A stretch of 64,000 nucleotides of DNA from Pleionea mediterranea (GCF_003148745.1 NZ_QGGU01000009.1:1-64000); one strand, 5' to 3'; shown: positions 43,404 through 54,328, counted from the stretch's first letter. Numbers and translations are program-made. Notes: generated by a model from the sequence alone, not told the origin.

Positions 43404-46400
43404 ATGATGAGCGTTATTTTTCGAAGCCTCTGTGTACTACTGTTCAGTATTACTGTTTCAGCAAAACACCAGCCTTCTCATTCAACCCCCTATTTTAAGC
43501 AACTTTCGCAAGAACAAGGATTGAATTCCCGCTGGGTCAAAACCCTGGCTCAGGATCCCTATGGCTTTATCTGGGTTGGTTCTGCTAACGGCTTACAACG
43601 ATACGACAGTTACCGTGTTATCGATATTAAAGGGCCGGATAATATTTTTGAAGGCTCCCTAGTTTCAGATTTATTTCTCGACTCAAGTAACCGTTTATGG
43701 GTAGCCAACGAAAAATCAGCCTATTCCATAGATCCAGGCACTCTTAATATTAAAGAACAGTTATTTGAAGGCGATCAGTTCAGCCAAACGACCTCTCACC
43801 CTGTATTGCAAATCAAACAGGACAGCAATGATACTCTCTGGTTTGCCAGATGGGATGGTATTTATTATCTGGAACAAGGCACGCAGGTTGCCAAAGCATT
43901 TAAAACACCTCTGACCGAAATAGATTTCAACAACGAAGGAATTTTAAGTGTAGCCGCATTTCAACAGCAAATATTTATCGGCACAACACGGGGACTTTAT
44001 GTCACCGACAAAAAACAACAGCGCTTAAAAAAAGTACGCTTTGCCGAACTTAACCACCCTGCACTTAATGACGCGGCTGTTCGTGATATAGCAGTAATCC
44101 AGCAGCATATATGGATCGCCACAGAACAAGGTTTATTCCAGCTTTCAATTGATGCACTTATCGATAACCAGATCACACGAACGCCCGTATTGGTACCTGC
44201 TATTAGTTATTCGTTTCGTCAATTTAATAATGAAACATGGGTCGCCACTGCAGACGGTGTCTATAAAATTAATCACAGTACTCAACATTTATCCAAAGTA
44301 TTTAATTTGAATAATGGTAACTTCGTCAGTCAGAACAATGCGGTTTACAGTCTGCTATTTGATCAACAAGGCTACCTATGGATGGGCACATCTGGCAACG
44401 GTGTATTCCAGTGGGATCCACAGAGCTTATCGGTTACCTCTTATTTACGAAATCAACAAGATTCTTCTCGCTATGGTCAGTTTTCAAATATCTGGTCGAT
44501 TTATGCGGACGAGAACAACACCTGGGTGGGTACAGAAAACGGCTTATTTAAATTTAACCGCGATTTTGAATTAATCAATGAATACCAGATAACTCCTGAA
44601 GACTGGCATCACACTGAACGAGCGGTTTATAAAATTGTCGATGTTGATTATCAACTATGGCTTGCCACCTACCACGGCATTCGGGTATTTGATTCTGTTT
44701 CTCAAAAAACCGCCGAGTTACCAGACAAACACAAGGCACTTAAACAACTTATAAAGCAACGCAGCTATACCGCTTTACATAAAGATAATAACAACAACTT
44801 ATGGATTGGACACAGTGACGGCGTTTCTGTTTATTCTTTAGAGACGAAAAAGTTTTTAAATGATTTTACCAACACTGCTGACCAACCATTTGATAAAACG
44901 GTCTTTTTTATACAACAGGACAGTTTTGATGATATCTGGCTAGCATCCAACAAAGGACTATATCGTGCAAATACAAAAGACTTTACGCTTAAAAAAATCT
45001 TCCAGCAAACCTTTAAACCCGACGATCCTTTTTTAACGGCATCTGCCATCCATCGTGAAAATCAGCATGAATTATGGGTCGCCTATTCGGGGGCGGGGCT
45101 GTATAAATTAAGAGTTAAAGACGAAGGCAGCGAAGTAATAAAACATTACAGCAGCAAGAATGGACTGCCAGATTCAACACTCTACAGTTTGTATAAACAT
45201 CAGGGTAATTTCTGGATCGCCAGCCATCAGGGCATCATTAAGTTCAACACTGAAAATAATAGTTTTACTCAATTGACAGCCTTTAATGGCATTGCCGAAG
45301 AAGAGTTCAATCAGGGAGCACATACCCAGCTCCCTTCAGGTGAATTAATTTTTGGTAGTGTTAACGGTTTATTTAAAATACAACCCAAAAATATTTTCCG
45401 AGAATCAAAAAGTGCTTATCCGGTCACCATCAGTCAAATTCAGTTAATAGAACCTTTTCAAACCCACGACTATTTCATTCCATCGGTCGAAACGCTCACT
45501 CTTGATCGCAGCGCCATTGGCTTTAATGTATTTATTACCGACCAAAATTATTTCAGCACTAAAAAGACAAACTTTTATTATTGGATTGAAGGAAAAACAA
45601 AACGGGATCCAATAGCTACCACGCAAAACATGATAACGCTTGCTGGCTTGCCCTATGGTGACCACGTTTTGCATATTGGTGTATCTGGCAAACCAGAAAC
45701 GGCAAATTTGTCACTACCTTTTACTATTGCACCGCCACTATGGCTTACAGATGCTGCTTTAGTTGCCTATGTACTGGTCTTATTATTAATGACTGGCTTA
45801 AGCTTGTCTTTTTATTTCAAGTACAAACAAAGAAAACAACAATATACGGCTTCATACCAGGCAAATAAAAAACGACTGCAACTGGCACTAACGAGTTCTA
45901 ACAGCGGGCTTTGGGACTGGAGTAAATTTAAGCATGACGAAGTATATAAGCGAGCAGATTATTTAGACAACTTTACAGCCATGAGTCTGTCTGATCATAT
46001 TAGTAAAATACACCCCGACGATAAAAACTTATTTATCGAAAAGTGGAGTGCTTTTGTTCAGAGAAAAAGCAATAGCTTCGATTGTGTTTATCGACTTAAC
46101 CATCAAGGTAACTTTATCTGGGTACATGATTTAGGAGAAATGACTGATGTTAAAAAAGAAGTTGCCTTACACGCAATGGGCACATATACAGATATCACCC
46201 AGAGTAAAAACTATCAGGATAGTTCCAATTTATATGAGCAAACTTTTCAAAATACTAATGATGCCGTAGCCATAATCGATCAACACTTAAAAATCGTGTC
46301 AACCAACCCAACACTGCTTACATTAACGGGCTACAAAGAAAAAGACTTACTAAACAACTCCATTGAGTTTCTGCAAACAGCGCAACAGCCGGTGGATTTT

Positions 46401-47891
46401 TTCAGTCAGATAATATCAATTATTGATGAGGATGAACATTGGTCTGGTGAAAGTTGGCTTAGAAGTCAGAAAACATCTAACCTTCCTACTTATTTGAAAG
46501 TAGGCCGAACCACTTCAAAAGACAGACGGCTTTATTATTTTATATGGAACGATATTAGTGCACTCAAACAAACCGGTCATAAACTTAAACAACTGATTAA
46601 TTATGATGCATTAACACAGCTACCCAATCGAAAGCTTCTTATAGAACGAATTGATCACGCGATTGATAAAGCGAACCACTTAAAACACAGTCTGGCAATT
46701 ATCTTGCTCGACCTGGATCATTTTAAGTCCATCAATGACTCTCTTGGGCATCGCTCCGGGGATGAATTATTAATAGAAGTATCTTCCCGACTGAAGCATT
46801 GTTTGCACAGAGATGATACACTAGCACGAATTAATGGTGATGAGTTTGTCATTTTGCTTGAAAAGATTGCTCATGAAGAGCAGATAGACTTTCTTTGCCA
46901 GCGTTTACTAGAAATCATGAAGCAGCCATTTAAACTGCAAAACCATACGGTGATTATGACACCGAGCATGGGAATAAGTCAGTATCCTGATAACAGCCGA
47001 AACACTCAACAACTACTAAAGCATGCCGATATGGCCATGTACCATGCGAAACGTAATGGTCGAAATACTTTCAATTATTTCTCGGAAGAAATGACTCTGC
47101 TGGCTGATGAACAACATACATTGGAGCAAGAGCTTCGAGCTGCTGTTAAAAGCAATGAACTCTATCCAGTATTTCATCCTCGATATGAATGCAAATCGAA
47201 AAAAGTTATTGGAGTTGAAGTGTTGCTTCGGTGGAGAAAGTCATCAGGACAACATGTTGAGCCCGATAAATTTATACCGGTAGCAGAAAAGCTCAACTTA
47301 ATATTACCAATTACTGATAAGCTATTAACTGATGTATGTTACCTGGTAGAGCAACATGAAGAAGAACTGCAACATTTACAGTTTTCAATCAACTTATCGG
47401 CCAACCACTTTTTAAATTATGATCTGGTTGGCGTTATCAAAAACCGTTTGCGTGAACATGACATTAATTATAGCAATATTGAACTAGAAGTTACCGAAAG
47501 TACCTTAATGCAAAATAAAAGTAACTCTGCACAACTGCTTTCAGAATTAAAGGATCTTGGTCTAAAAATCGCTATTGATAACTTTGGTTCCGGTTACTCT
47601 TCGCTGAACCACTTTAAAGATTTTGATATTGATCGACTCAAAATTGATCGTTCATTTATTCGCGGTATTGGCATTGATGGCAATACCGAAGCTATCATCA
47701 AAACAATTATTCAGTTATCCAAAACCATTGGTGTAGAGGTGGTCGCCGAAGGAGTCGAGAACAGTGAGCAACTTAAGTTTTTAGAGGCTAATAACTGCAG
47801 TTACTTTCAAGGCCACTTACTGTCAAAGCCGCTGAATCAAAACCAGTTATTAAAGCTCATTGGCAATGACAACAGTAGTTTAAACCATTAA
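43404..47891 (+). CDS. Beta-propeller sensor with PAS, GGDEF and EAL domains (c-di-GMP signalling)
   Basis: The 1495-aa product has a signal peptide (1-20), then two_component-regulator-propeller repeats (about 30-680) with recurring motifs such as FIWVGSANGLQRYD, YLWMGTSGNGVFQW and LWIGHSDGVSVYS. A Y_Y_Y domain follows (about 685-775), a single membrane helix (about 780-802), and two PAS domains (about 825-935 and 943-1055). The GGDEF domain begins at about 1066 and the EAL domain at about 1245. The active sites deviate: NGDEF instead of GGDEF, EVL for EAL, and IDNFGSGYSSL for IDDFGTGYSSL. The sensor half should face the periplasm and may detect a polysaccharide or other ligand. Confidence 0.95.
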   Translation: MMSVIFRSLCVLLFSITVSAKHQPSHSTPYFKQLSQEQGLNSRWVKTLAQDPYGFIWVGSANGLQRYDSYRVIDIKGPDNIFEGSLVSDLFLDSSNRLWVANEKSAYSIDPGTLNIKEQLFEGDQFSQTTSHPVLQIKQDSNDTLWFARWDGIYYLEQGTQVAKAFKTPLTEIDFNNEGILSVAAFQQQIFIGTTRGLYVTDKKQQRLKKVRFAELNHPALNDAAVRDIAVIQQHIWIATEQGLFQLSIDALIDNQITRTPVLVPAISYSFRQFNNETWVATADGVYKINHSTQHLSKVFNLNNGNFVSQNNAVYSLLFDQQGYLWMGTSGNGVFQWDPQSLSVTSYLRNQQDSSRYGQFSNIWSIYADENNTWVGTENGLFKFNRDFELINEYQITPEDWHHTERAVYKIVDVDYQLWLATYHGIRVFDSVSQKTAELPDKHKALKQLIKQRSYTALHKDNNNNLWIGHSDGVSVYSLETKKFLNDFTNTADQPFDKTVFFIQQDSFDDIWLASNKGLYRANTKDFTLKKIFQQTFKPDDPFLTASAIHRENQHELWVAYSGAGLYKLRVKDEGSEVIKHYSSKNGLPDSTLYSLYKHQGNFWIASHQGIIKFNTENNSFTQLTAFNGIAEEEFNQGAHTQLPSGELIFGSVNGLFKIQPKNIFRESKSAYPVTISQIQLIEPFQTHDYFIPSVETLTLDRSAIGFNVFITDQNYFSTKKTNFYYWIEGKTKRDPIATTQNMITLAGLPYGDHVLHIGVSGKPETANLSLPFTIAPPLWLTDAALVAYVLVLLLMTGLSLSFYFKYKQRKQQYTASYQANKKRLQLALTSSNSGLWDWSKFKHDEVYKRADYLDNFTAMSLSDHISKIHPDDKNLFIEKWSAFVQRKSNSFDCVYRLNHQGNFIWVHDLGEMTDVKKEVALHAMGTYTDITQSKNYQDSSNLYEQTFQNTNDAVAIIDQHLKIVSTNPTLLTLTGYKEKDLLNNSIEFLQTAQQPVDFFSQIISIIDEDEHWSGESWLRSQKTSNLPTYLKVGRTTSKDRRLYYFIWNDISALKQTGHKLKQLINYDALTQLPNRKLLIERIDHAIDKANHLKHSLAIILLDLDHFKSINDSLGHRSGDELLIEVSSRLKHCLHRDDTLARINGDEFVILLEKIAHEEQIDFLCQRLLEIMKQPFKLQNHTVIMTPSMGISQYPDNSRNTQQLLKHADMAMYHAKRNGRNTFNYFSEEMTLLADEQHTLEQELRAAVKSNELYPVFHPRYECKSKKVIGVEVLLRWRKSSGQHVEPDKFIPVAEKLNLILPITDKLLTDVCYLVEQHEEELQHLQFSINLSANHFLNYDLVGVIKNRLREHDINYSNIELEVTESTLMQNKSNSAQLLSELKDLGLKIAIDNFGSGYSSLNHFKDFDIDRLKIDRSFIRGIGIDGNTEAIIKTIIQLSKTIGVEVVAEGVENSEQLKFLEANNCSYFQGHLLSKPLNQNQLLKLIGNDNSSLNH

Positions 47892-47912
47892 AACTTTATC
47901 AAGTCGCTCTGT

Positions 47913-49001
47913 TTAGTCGGAGTGATTATTCTTTTCAGGAACTTGATACAGATGCACATCTCTCTGTGGAAAAGGAATGGACAAGTTATTTTCATTTAAT
48001 GCATTGTACACTTGTTCATTTAATTCATCGGAAACTCGTCCTCTTAACTCAGGATTAGGCACCCAGCAAAGTAGCTCAAAATCAAGAGATGAGTCTCCGA
48101 AATTTCGAAACCTGACCCGTGCTGCCGGATCATCACATATCGACTTATTATTTTCTGCGACTGACATCAGTGCTTTTCGAATCAATTGAATATCAGATCC
48201 ATAAGCAAGTCCAACTTTAACCCTGATACGGTATTTTTCATGGGGACCTGAAGACTCATTAGTGATTTTGCTGTTGCCCATGATGGCATTGGGAATGGTG
48301 ACTTCAACATCATCCCTGGTCAAAATTCGGGTACTTCGAATACCAATATGCGTCACTTTTCCGCGCTCACCTCCATCTAACACAATATAATCACCAATTT
48401 GATAAGGCGCATCTGCCATAATAAACACACCGGCAAATAAATTGGCCATGGTATCTTTGGCTGCCAATGACATGGCCAGACCCAATATCCCGGCAGACGC
48501 AATAATTGGCCCAACATTGATATCCCATACCACAAGAATAAAATAAGCGCCTGTAACAATGGATAAAATCAGCAATAGATTTTCAAATAGAGGCAATGTT
48601 CTTTTTTGCACAAATCGGCTGGTGCGCTCTGAGTTTGCAGATTTACTTAACGCAAAGTGGACCACCTTATAAATAAAGCTGCCCCACAAAATAACCACAA
48701 AGGTTGCTTCTATAGACACTAAAATTTCAAGCCAGATTGGCTCAAGAGAGAAACTCTGAAAAGCAAAGTAGAGCGCTATAAAAATAATGCTCCAACGTAC
48801 CGGTGTCTTTAAGTTTTCAACCAGCAGGTCATCGAGTTTATTTTCTGTTTTTGAAGAACCACGCCAATGCAAATGACGAAAAATAAAAGTTGAAAAAGAC
48901 GATAACACCAATCCTGCAACCAACCATAGTGTTGCCTGTATCCAGGGATTGGGTAACCACAACTTGATAAAGTCTGCGAAAGTCTGCAGTTGCTCAAACA
49001 T
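47913..49001 (-). CDS. MscS-family mechanosensitive channel, downstream of nuoN
   Basis: The 362-aa product has four predicted helices before the conserved pore helix and beta domain: ASAGILGLAMSLAAKDTMANLFAGVFI (about 165-191), DAPYQIGDYIVLDGGERGKV and VTIPNAIMGNSKITN. The family opens under membrane tension to protect against hypo-osmotic shock. It belongs to a different subgroup from the channel at 1288-2304. Its ATG lies 1 bp past the nuoN stop, with the ribosome binding site inside nuoN, so it may be translationally coupled to complex I. Confidence 0.93.
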   Translation of the reverse strand: MFEQLQTFADFIKLWLPNPWIQATLWLVAGLVLSSFSTFIFRHLHWRGSSKTENKLDDLLVENLKTPVRWSIIFIALYFAFQSFSLEPIWLEILVSIEATFVVILWGSFIYKVVHFALSKSANSERTSRFVQKRTLPLFENLLLILSIVTGAYFILVVWDINVGPIIASAGILGLAMSLAAKDTMANLFAGVFIMADAPYQIGDYIVLDGGERGKVTHIGIRSTRILTRDDVEVTIPNAIMGNSKITNESSGPHEKYRIRVKVGLAYGSDIQLIRKALMSVAENNKSICDDPAARVRFRNFGDSSLDFELLCWVPNPELRGRVSDELNEQVYNALNENNLSIPFPQRDVHLYQVPEKNNHSD

Positions 49002-49002
49002 A

Positions 49003-50433
49003 TTAACTCAGTGCCATCAGGCAGTAACGATAAATACTGTCCGGAATCAATCCTAACAAGAGTAACGAGATACAGTTAAAGGTAATGGCAAAACGAATGC
49101 TTCGGCTCGGTAAAAATGAAAACTCCTGCTCTGGCGCATCAAAGTAAACCACTTTTATAACTCGTAAATAGTAGTATAGTCCAACCACTGAAAAGACGAT
49201 GGCATAAACGGCCAGTTGCCAATAACCCGAAGCAACTAAACTGCGAAAAATTTCGAGCTTTGGCCAAAAGCCAATAAACGGAGGTAATCCTGCCATAGAA
49301 ACCATGACAAAGGTTATCATTAATGCATACCAGGGATTTTTGCGACCCAGCCCGCGCATATCGTCCAGTGTTTCATATTCATAGCCGCTGCGACTCATAA
49401 ACACAATCAAACCAAATGCGGCAAGTGCCATTAATGCATAGGCCAGCACGTAAAACATAGATGCGGCATAGCCGCCATTATCGCCAGCATAAAACCCCAG
49501 AATAAAATAGCCCATATGAGCTATACCAGAGTAAGCCAGCAGCCGTTTAAAATTATCTTGTGCTATCGCCACAAGATTACCTAATGCAATGGAAACAATA
49601 CCCGCCACCAGAAGTAATTGCTGCCAGTCTATGGCTAATGGTTCAAGTCCATCTACCAACAACCGAATGGCAAAGCCAAATCCGGCAATTTTTGGTGCAC
49701 TAGCAATTAAAGCAGTAACCGACACCGGTGCACCCTGATAAACATCAGGAAGCCACATATGAAACGGAACCAGCCCCAGCTTAAAAGCAAGACCAGCCAC
49801 CACAAACACAACTGCAAATTTTGCAACCAACGAAAAGTCACCTTCAACTGCCAGAGCTTTTGCCATGGAATCCAGTTGTAAATGACCGGTAACCCCGTAA
49901 AGCAGCGATATCCCATAAAGCAAAAAGCCGGAAGCAATAGCGCCTGTGACAAAATATTTAATCGCAGCCTCAACGCCCAGTTTATTGTCACGCTCCATCG
50001 CTATCATGGCGTACAAGGTTAACGATAATAATTCCAATCCTAAATACAGTGATAGCATGTGATTAGCCGACACCATCACCATCATACCGAGTACCGCAAA
50101 AACAGTAAGGCTGTAATACTCCCCTCTTAAAAAGCGGCGACCTCGAATAAATACCCGAGCATAAACCAATGACACACCCGAAATAATAATAATCCCTATT
50201 TTTAATAACTGACTCAGAGAGTCTTTAACAAAGGTGCCGCCATATGCAACTACCGGTTCAATATTTACCTGGCCCAACAAATAAACCAAAATAGCCACCA
50301 GACCAATTTGAGTGGTCACGTAACACAATTGTTTTTCTCGATCATTGGAATAAAGATCGATCATCAATACCAGACACGCCAGTATCAACATCAATACTTC
50401 CGGCAGAAAAGGGGTAATATCAAACGAATTCAT
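49003..50433 (-). CDS. nuoN: NADH-quinone oxidoreductase subunit N
   Basis: The ATG at 50433 overlaps the nuoM stop as ATGA, so it is preferred to the frame's first ATG at 50442; 476 aa. It is an antiporter-like proton-pumping subunit with about 14 helices. The conserved lysines lie in segments such as FKLGLVPFHMWLPDVYQGAP (about 215-235) and AQDNFKRLLAYSGIAHMGY. It is the last gene of the nuo operon before the mscS-like gene. Confidence 0.97.
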   Translation of the reverse strand: MNSFDITPFLPEVLMLILACLVLMIDLYSNDREKQLCYVTTQIGLVAILVYLLGQVNIEPVVAYGGTFVKDSLSQLLKIGIIIISGVSLVYARVFIRGRRFLRGEYYSLTVFAVLGMMVMVSANHMLSLYLGLELLSLTLYAMIAMERDNKLGVEAAIKYFVTGAIASGFLLYGISLLYGVTGHLQLDSMAKALAVEGDFSLVAKFAVVFVVAGLAFKLGLVPFHMWLPDVYQGAPVSVTALIASAPKIAGFGFAIRLLVDGLEPLAIDWQQLLLVAGIVSIALGNLVAIAQDNFKRLLAYSGIAHMGYFILGFYAGDNGGYAASMFYVLAYALMALAAFGLIVFMSRSGYEYETLDDMRGLGRKNPWYALMITFVMVSMAGLPPFIGFWPKLEIFRSLVASGYWQLAVYAIVFSVVGLYYYLRVIKVVYFDAPEQEFSFLPSRSIRFAITFNCISLLLLGLIPDSIYRYCLMALS

Positions 50434-51968
50434 TCTATGCACATCCCTTCCAGCGTTAATTTACTTTGTATGCCGCACTCCACTAAATGCTCAACGGAAC
50501 TGTTCATTACATCAAACATAGGCGCCGGCCATACGCCAAACATAATCACCAGTATGGCAAGCAGCAATAACATACAAAACTCGCGCGGAGACAAATCATC
50601 CAGTGCCGCAATTTTTTTATTTTTAGCAGCGCCAAACATAACCCGTCGGTACATAAACAAGGTGTAGGCAGCGCCCAGAATTAAAGTTGTTGCCGCCAGG
50701 AGCGCGTACCAGATATTCGTTTGAAAAGAGGACAGAATAACCAAAAACTCACCGACGAAACCGGATGTACCGGGTAAGCCTGCGTTGGCCATAGCAAACA
50801 CCATAAAAAGAGCGGCAAATTTAGGCATCGCATTGGCGACGCCACCGTAATCGTTAATTTGTCGACTGTGTAACCGGTCATACAGCACGCCTATGCACAA
50901 AAACAAAGCGCCAGAAATAAACCCATGGGACAACATTTGTACCAAGCCGCCCTGCAACCCCATAATCGCTGCGTCTGTTTTATTGTCTGTCGCTAAAGCA
51001 AACACAATAAAAAATCCAAGTACCACAAATCCCATATGAGCGATGGACGAATAGGCGATTAATTTTTTCATGTCTTTTTGTGCCAGAGCCACAAGCCCGA
51101 TATAAACAATGGCCACCAGCGACAACACAATCATCATATCGGCCCAGTAAAATGACGCATCGGGCGTCACCGGTAAGCTGAATCGAACAAATCCATAGGT
51201 GCCCATTTTCAGCATAATGGCCGCCAGCACAACCGAACCACCAGTAGGCGCTTCGACATGAGCGTCAGGTAACCAGGTATGCACTGGCCACATTGGCACT
51301 TTTACGGCGAATGCCAAAAGAAAAGCCCAGAAAATATAATGTTGCGCATTCATCGGCAATGGCAATTGCTGCATCGACTTAATCGAAAAACTTTGCGCCT
51401 CTATGCCCAGATAAATCAGGGCAATCAACATTAAAACCGAACCTAAAAAGGTATAAAGGAAAAACTTAATGGTGGCATAAACTCTGTTTGGACCACCCCA
51501 GATGCCAATCACCAGAAACATCGGGATCAACATAGCTTCCCAGAACACATAAAAAAGAATCGCATCGGCGGAGGCAAAAACACCGTTCATTAATCCGGAC
51601 ATCATTAAGAAAGCTGCCAGATACATGGCGACCCGATGTTCGATGGAACGCCAGCCAGCAATCACAACAATTACTGCAATAAACGATGTCAGCATTATCA
51701 GGGGCAACGAGAAACCATCTATCCCGAGAAAATACTCAATGTTTAACGAATCAAACCAGATATCCCGCTCAACAAATTGTAATGCTGCCGTTGTATTATC
51801 GAACGCCAGATAAACCGGAATGGTCAGTAAAAAGGTTGCAATCGCCACGGTAAGTGCAAACCATTTACTGAAGGTTTGTTTTTTCTCACCCGTGCTGAAC
51901 AGCAATATACAGCCGCCGATTACCGGCAACCATATTAACAGGCTTAACCATGGGACTTGATATGTCAT
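50430..51968 (-). CDS. nuoM: NADH-quinone oxidoreductase subunit M
   Basis: The 512-aa antiporter-like membrane subunit of complex I has the conserved Glu in FYVFWEAMLIPMFLVIGIWGG (about 140-160), FAVKVPMWPVHTWLPDAHVEAP (about 225), and the quinone-module side motif QKDMKKLIAYSSIAHMGF. It pumps protons in the membrane arm. An 83-bp gap separates it from nuoL. Confidence 0.98.
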   Translation of the reverse strand: MTYQVPWLSLLIWLPVIGGCILLFSTGEKKQTFSKWFALTVAIATFLLTIPVYLAFDNTTAALQFVERDIWFDSLNIEYFLGIDGFSLPLIMLTSFIAVIVVIAGWRSIEHRVAMYLAAFLMMSGLMNGVFASADAILFYVFWEAMLIPMFLVIGIWGGPNRVYATIKFFLYTFLGSVLMLIALIYLGIEAQSFSIKSMQQLPLPMNAQHYIFWAFLLAFAVKVPMWPVHTWLPDAHVEAPTGGSVVLAAIMLKMGTYGFVRFSLPVTPDASFYWADMMIVLSLVAIVYIGLVALAQKDMKKLIAYSSIAHMGFVVLGFFIVFALATDNKTDAAIMGLQGGLVQMLSHGFISGALFLCIGVLYDRLHSRQINDYGGVANAMPKFAALFMVFAMANAGLPGTSGFVGEFLVILSSFQTNIWYALLAATTLILGAAYTLFMYRRVMFGAAKNKKIAALDDLSPREFCMLLLLAILVIMFGVWPAPMFDVMNSSVEHLVECGIQSKLTLEGMCIE

Positions 51969-52051
51969 GCCATCATCCGTTTTTTGTTGTTCTGATTCAT
52001 CATGCGAATAGCACTAACCTTTTTAAACGTTTAGTTCAATTGATAACTGCA

Positions 52052-54019
52052 TTAAACATTAAGTTGTGGCCAAAAGAACCATATCGATGCGGCCAACAAT
52101 CCAATCAACATCATTAATGCGTAGTGATACAAATAGCCGCTTTGAAATTTACGACTGATTTGACCAACAGCATTGACTAATTTAGCGCTGCCATTAACGG
52201 CCAATCCATCAATCAGTTTTTCATCGCCGAATTTGGAGAGCCCTTTACCGGCCATCATGGTGATCGGCACAATCACTTTCTGATTAAAGGCATCAAAATA
52301 ATAATGGTTATCGAGTAGACGTTTGAGCGGCGCAAACTGATTGGCTATTGATTCGGACAAAGAGGGTTTGATGACGTAAACCAGCAACGCGGTAAACAGA
52401 CCGGCCATCATCAACCAGAAAGGCAACGTTTGAAAGCCATGCAGTGCGAAACTCCAGACATCAACAAACTGACGCGAAACCATGGCCAAGGTATTATGTT
52501 CTGGCTGCACCCTTATCGCGTCATTAAAGAAGTTTCCAAATAGCAGCGGCTCTGCGGTCCACCAGGCAATCATCACCGAAGGAATCGCCAACAGCACCAG
52601 AGGTATCCAGATAACTCGCGGAGATTCCTGCAAGTGTTGCCGGGTATCGGCATTCATACGTTCTTTGGTATGGAACACCAGAAAGAACATTCGAAAGCTG
52701 TAAAGTGCGGTAAAGAAAACCCCAAACAATAAACAGTAATAGGCAAAGTCACTGCCAACCAGAGATGCATGACCAACCGCTTCGATAATAGCGTCTTTCG
52801 AATAAAAGCCGGAGAAAAACGGCATACCCACTAACGCCAGTGTACCGATTAATGCGGTGATCCAGGTTATCGGCATATACTTTCGGATATTCCCCATTTT
52901 TCGAATATCCTGAACATGATGCATGCCAACGATAACCGAGCCTGCCGCCAAAAACAGTAACGCTTTAAAAAACGCATGGGTCATTAGATGGAACATGCTT
53001 GCTGCATAAGCGGATGCGCCCAGTGCTGCCACCATATACCCCAGTTGTGATAAGGTCGAATAGGCCACCACTCGTTTTATGTCGTTTTGTACAATACCCA
53101 ACAGCCCCATAAAAAAGGCGGTAATGGCACCAATGATCAATACAAAGGATAACGCTGTAGTCGACAGCTCAAATAATGGAGACATTCGCGACACCATAAA
53201 CACACCGGCCGTCACCATAGTCGCCGCATGAATCAGTGCTGAAATGGGTGTTGGGCCTTCCATTGAATCTGGCAACCAGACATGCAAAGGCACCTGCGCT
53301 GATTTACCCATGGCGCCAATAAACAGACAAATGCAAATAAACGTTATCGCCGACCATTCACCAAATCCTAATGATAAGGTCGCGCCTTCTGCTGCAACAA
53401 CTGTCGCCTGAGCAAAAACGGTTTGATAATCGAGTGAACCAAAATAATACAGAACGCCGGCAATACCGATTAAGAAGCCGAAGTCTCCGACACGATTAAC
53501 CAGAAACGCTTTTAAATTTGCGAAAACAGCGGAGTCTTTTTTAAACCAGAATCCAATCAGTAAATAAGACACCAGTCCAACGGCTTCCCAACCGAAAAAC
53601 AATTGTAAAAAGTTATTTGCCAATACCAGCATTAACATGGCAAACGTAAACAAACTTATGTAACTGAAAAAACGTTGATAACCCGGATCACCTTTCATAT
53701 ACCCAATGGTGTAAATGTGAACCATCAAGGAAACAAAAGTCACAACACAAAGCATTAAAGCGGATAAAGAATCCAGTAAAAACCCAACTTCAAGCGATAA
53801 ACCGCCCATGGTTCCCCACTGATAGATGGTCAGGTTTACATTTGGAATATCGCCTTCAATCATTCCCCACATCAACTGAAACGATAATAAGCAGGCAACA
53901 CCGACACCTATAATCGTGACCCCATGCGCTCCTCGCTCGCCGATTTGTTTACCAAACAATCCGGCAATAAGGGCTCCCATAAGCGGCAGCAAAACGATGG
54001 TCAGAAGTGTGGTTTGCAT
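52052..54019 (-). CDS. nuoL: NADH-quinone oxidoreductase subunit L
   Basis: The 655-aa distal antiporter-like subunit has ATLVVSL-type N-terminal helices, FFGWEAVGLVSYLLIGFW (about 140), GKSAQVPLHVWLPDSMEGPTP (about 235-255) and QNDIKRVVAYSTLSQLGYM. A C-terminal extension includes the long lateral helix that braces the membrane arm. The start lies 3 bp after the nuoK stop. Confidence 0.98.
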   Translation of the reverse strand: MQTTLLTIVLLPLMGALIAGLFGKQIGERGAHGVTIIGVGVACLLSFQLMWGMIEGDIPNVNLTIYQWGTMGGLSLEVGFLLDSLSALMLCVVTFVSLMVHIYTIGYMKGDPGYQRFFSYISLFTFAMLMLVLANNFLQLFFGWEAVGLVSYLLIGFWFKKDSAVFANLKAFLVNRVGDFGFLIGIAGVLYYFGSLDYQTVFAQATVVAAEGATLSLGFGEWSAITFICICLFIGAMGKSAQVPLHVWLPDSMEGPTPISALIHAATMVTAGVFMVSRMSPLFELSTTALSFVLIIGAITAFFMGLLGIVQNDIKRVVAYSTLSQLGYMVAALGASAYAASMFHLMTHAFFKALLFLAAGSVIVGMHHVQDIRKMGNIRKYMPITWITALIGTLALVGMPFFSGFYSKDAIIEAVGHASLVGSDFAYYCLLFGVFFTALYSFRMFFLVFHTKERMNADTRQHLQESPRVIWIPLVLLAIPSVMIAWWTAEPLLFGNFFNDAIRVQPEHNTLAMVSRQFVDVWSFALHGFQTLPFWLMMAGLFTALLVYVIKPSLSESIANQFAPLKRLLDNHYYFDAFNQKVIVPITMMAGKGLSKFGDEKLIDGLAVNGSAKLVNAVGQISRKFQSGYLYHYALMMLIGLLAASIWFFWPQLNV

Positions 54020-54022
54020 GGC

Positions 54023-54328
54023 TTATCCTTTTAGCTGATTAAGCTCTTCAACATCTATGGTTGAACGGTTTCGAAAAAGTGCCACCAAAATAGCAAGACC
54101 AATGGCAGCCTCAGCGGCCGCCACCGTTAAAATAAAAAACACAAAAATTTGACCTTGAAGATCATCAAGGTAACGGCTGAATGCAATAAAGTTGATATTG
54201 ACCGATAGCAACATCAGCTCAATACACATCAACAGAGTGATGACATTTTTTCGGTTAATAATAATGCCCGCAACACTAATGGCGAATAATATTGCAGCAA
54301 CAAACAGATAATCCGATAAACCTATCAT
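54023..54328 (-). CDS. nuoK: NADH-quinone oxidoreductase subunit K
   Basis: The 101-aa product has three helices with the family-typical [18 protein letters not shown] (Glu near 36) and [21 protein letters not shown] (Glu near 72). These two membrane-embedded glutamates are part of the proton path. The start overlaps the nuoJ stop by 4 bp. Confidence 0.97.
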   Translation of the reverse strand: MIGLSDYLFVAAILFAISVAGIIINRKNVITLLMCIELMLLSVNINFIAFSRYLDDLQGQIFVFFILTVAAAEAAIGLAILVALFRNRSTIDVEELNQLKG

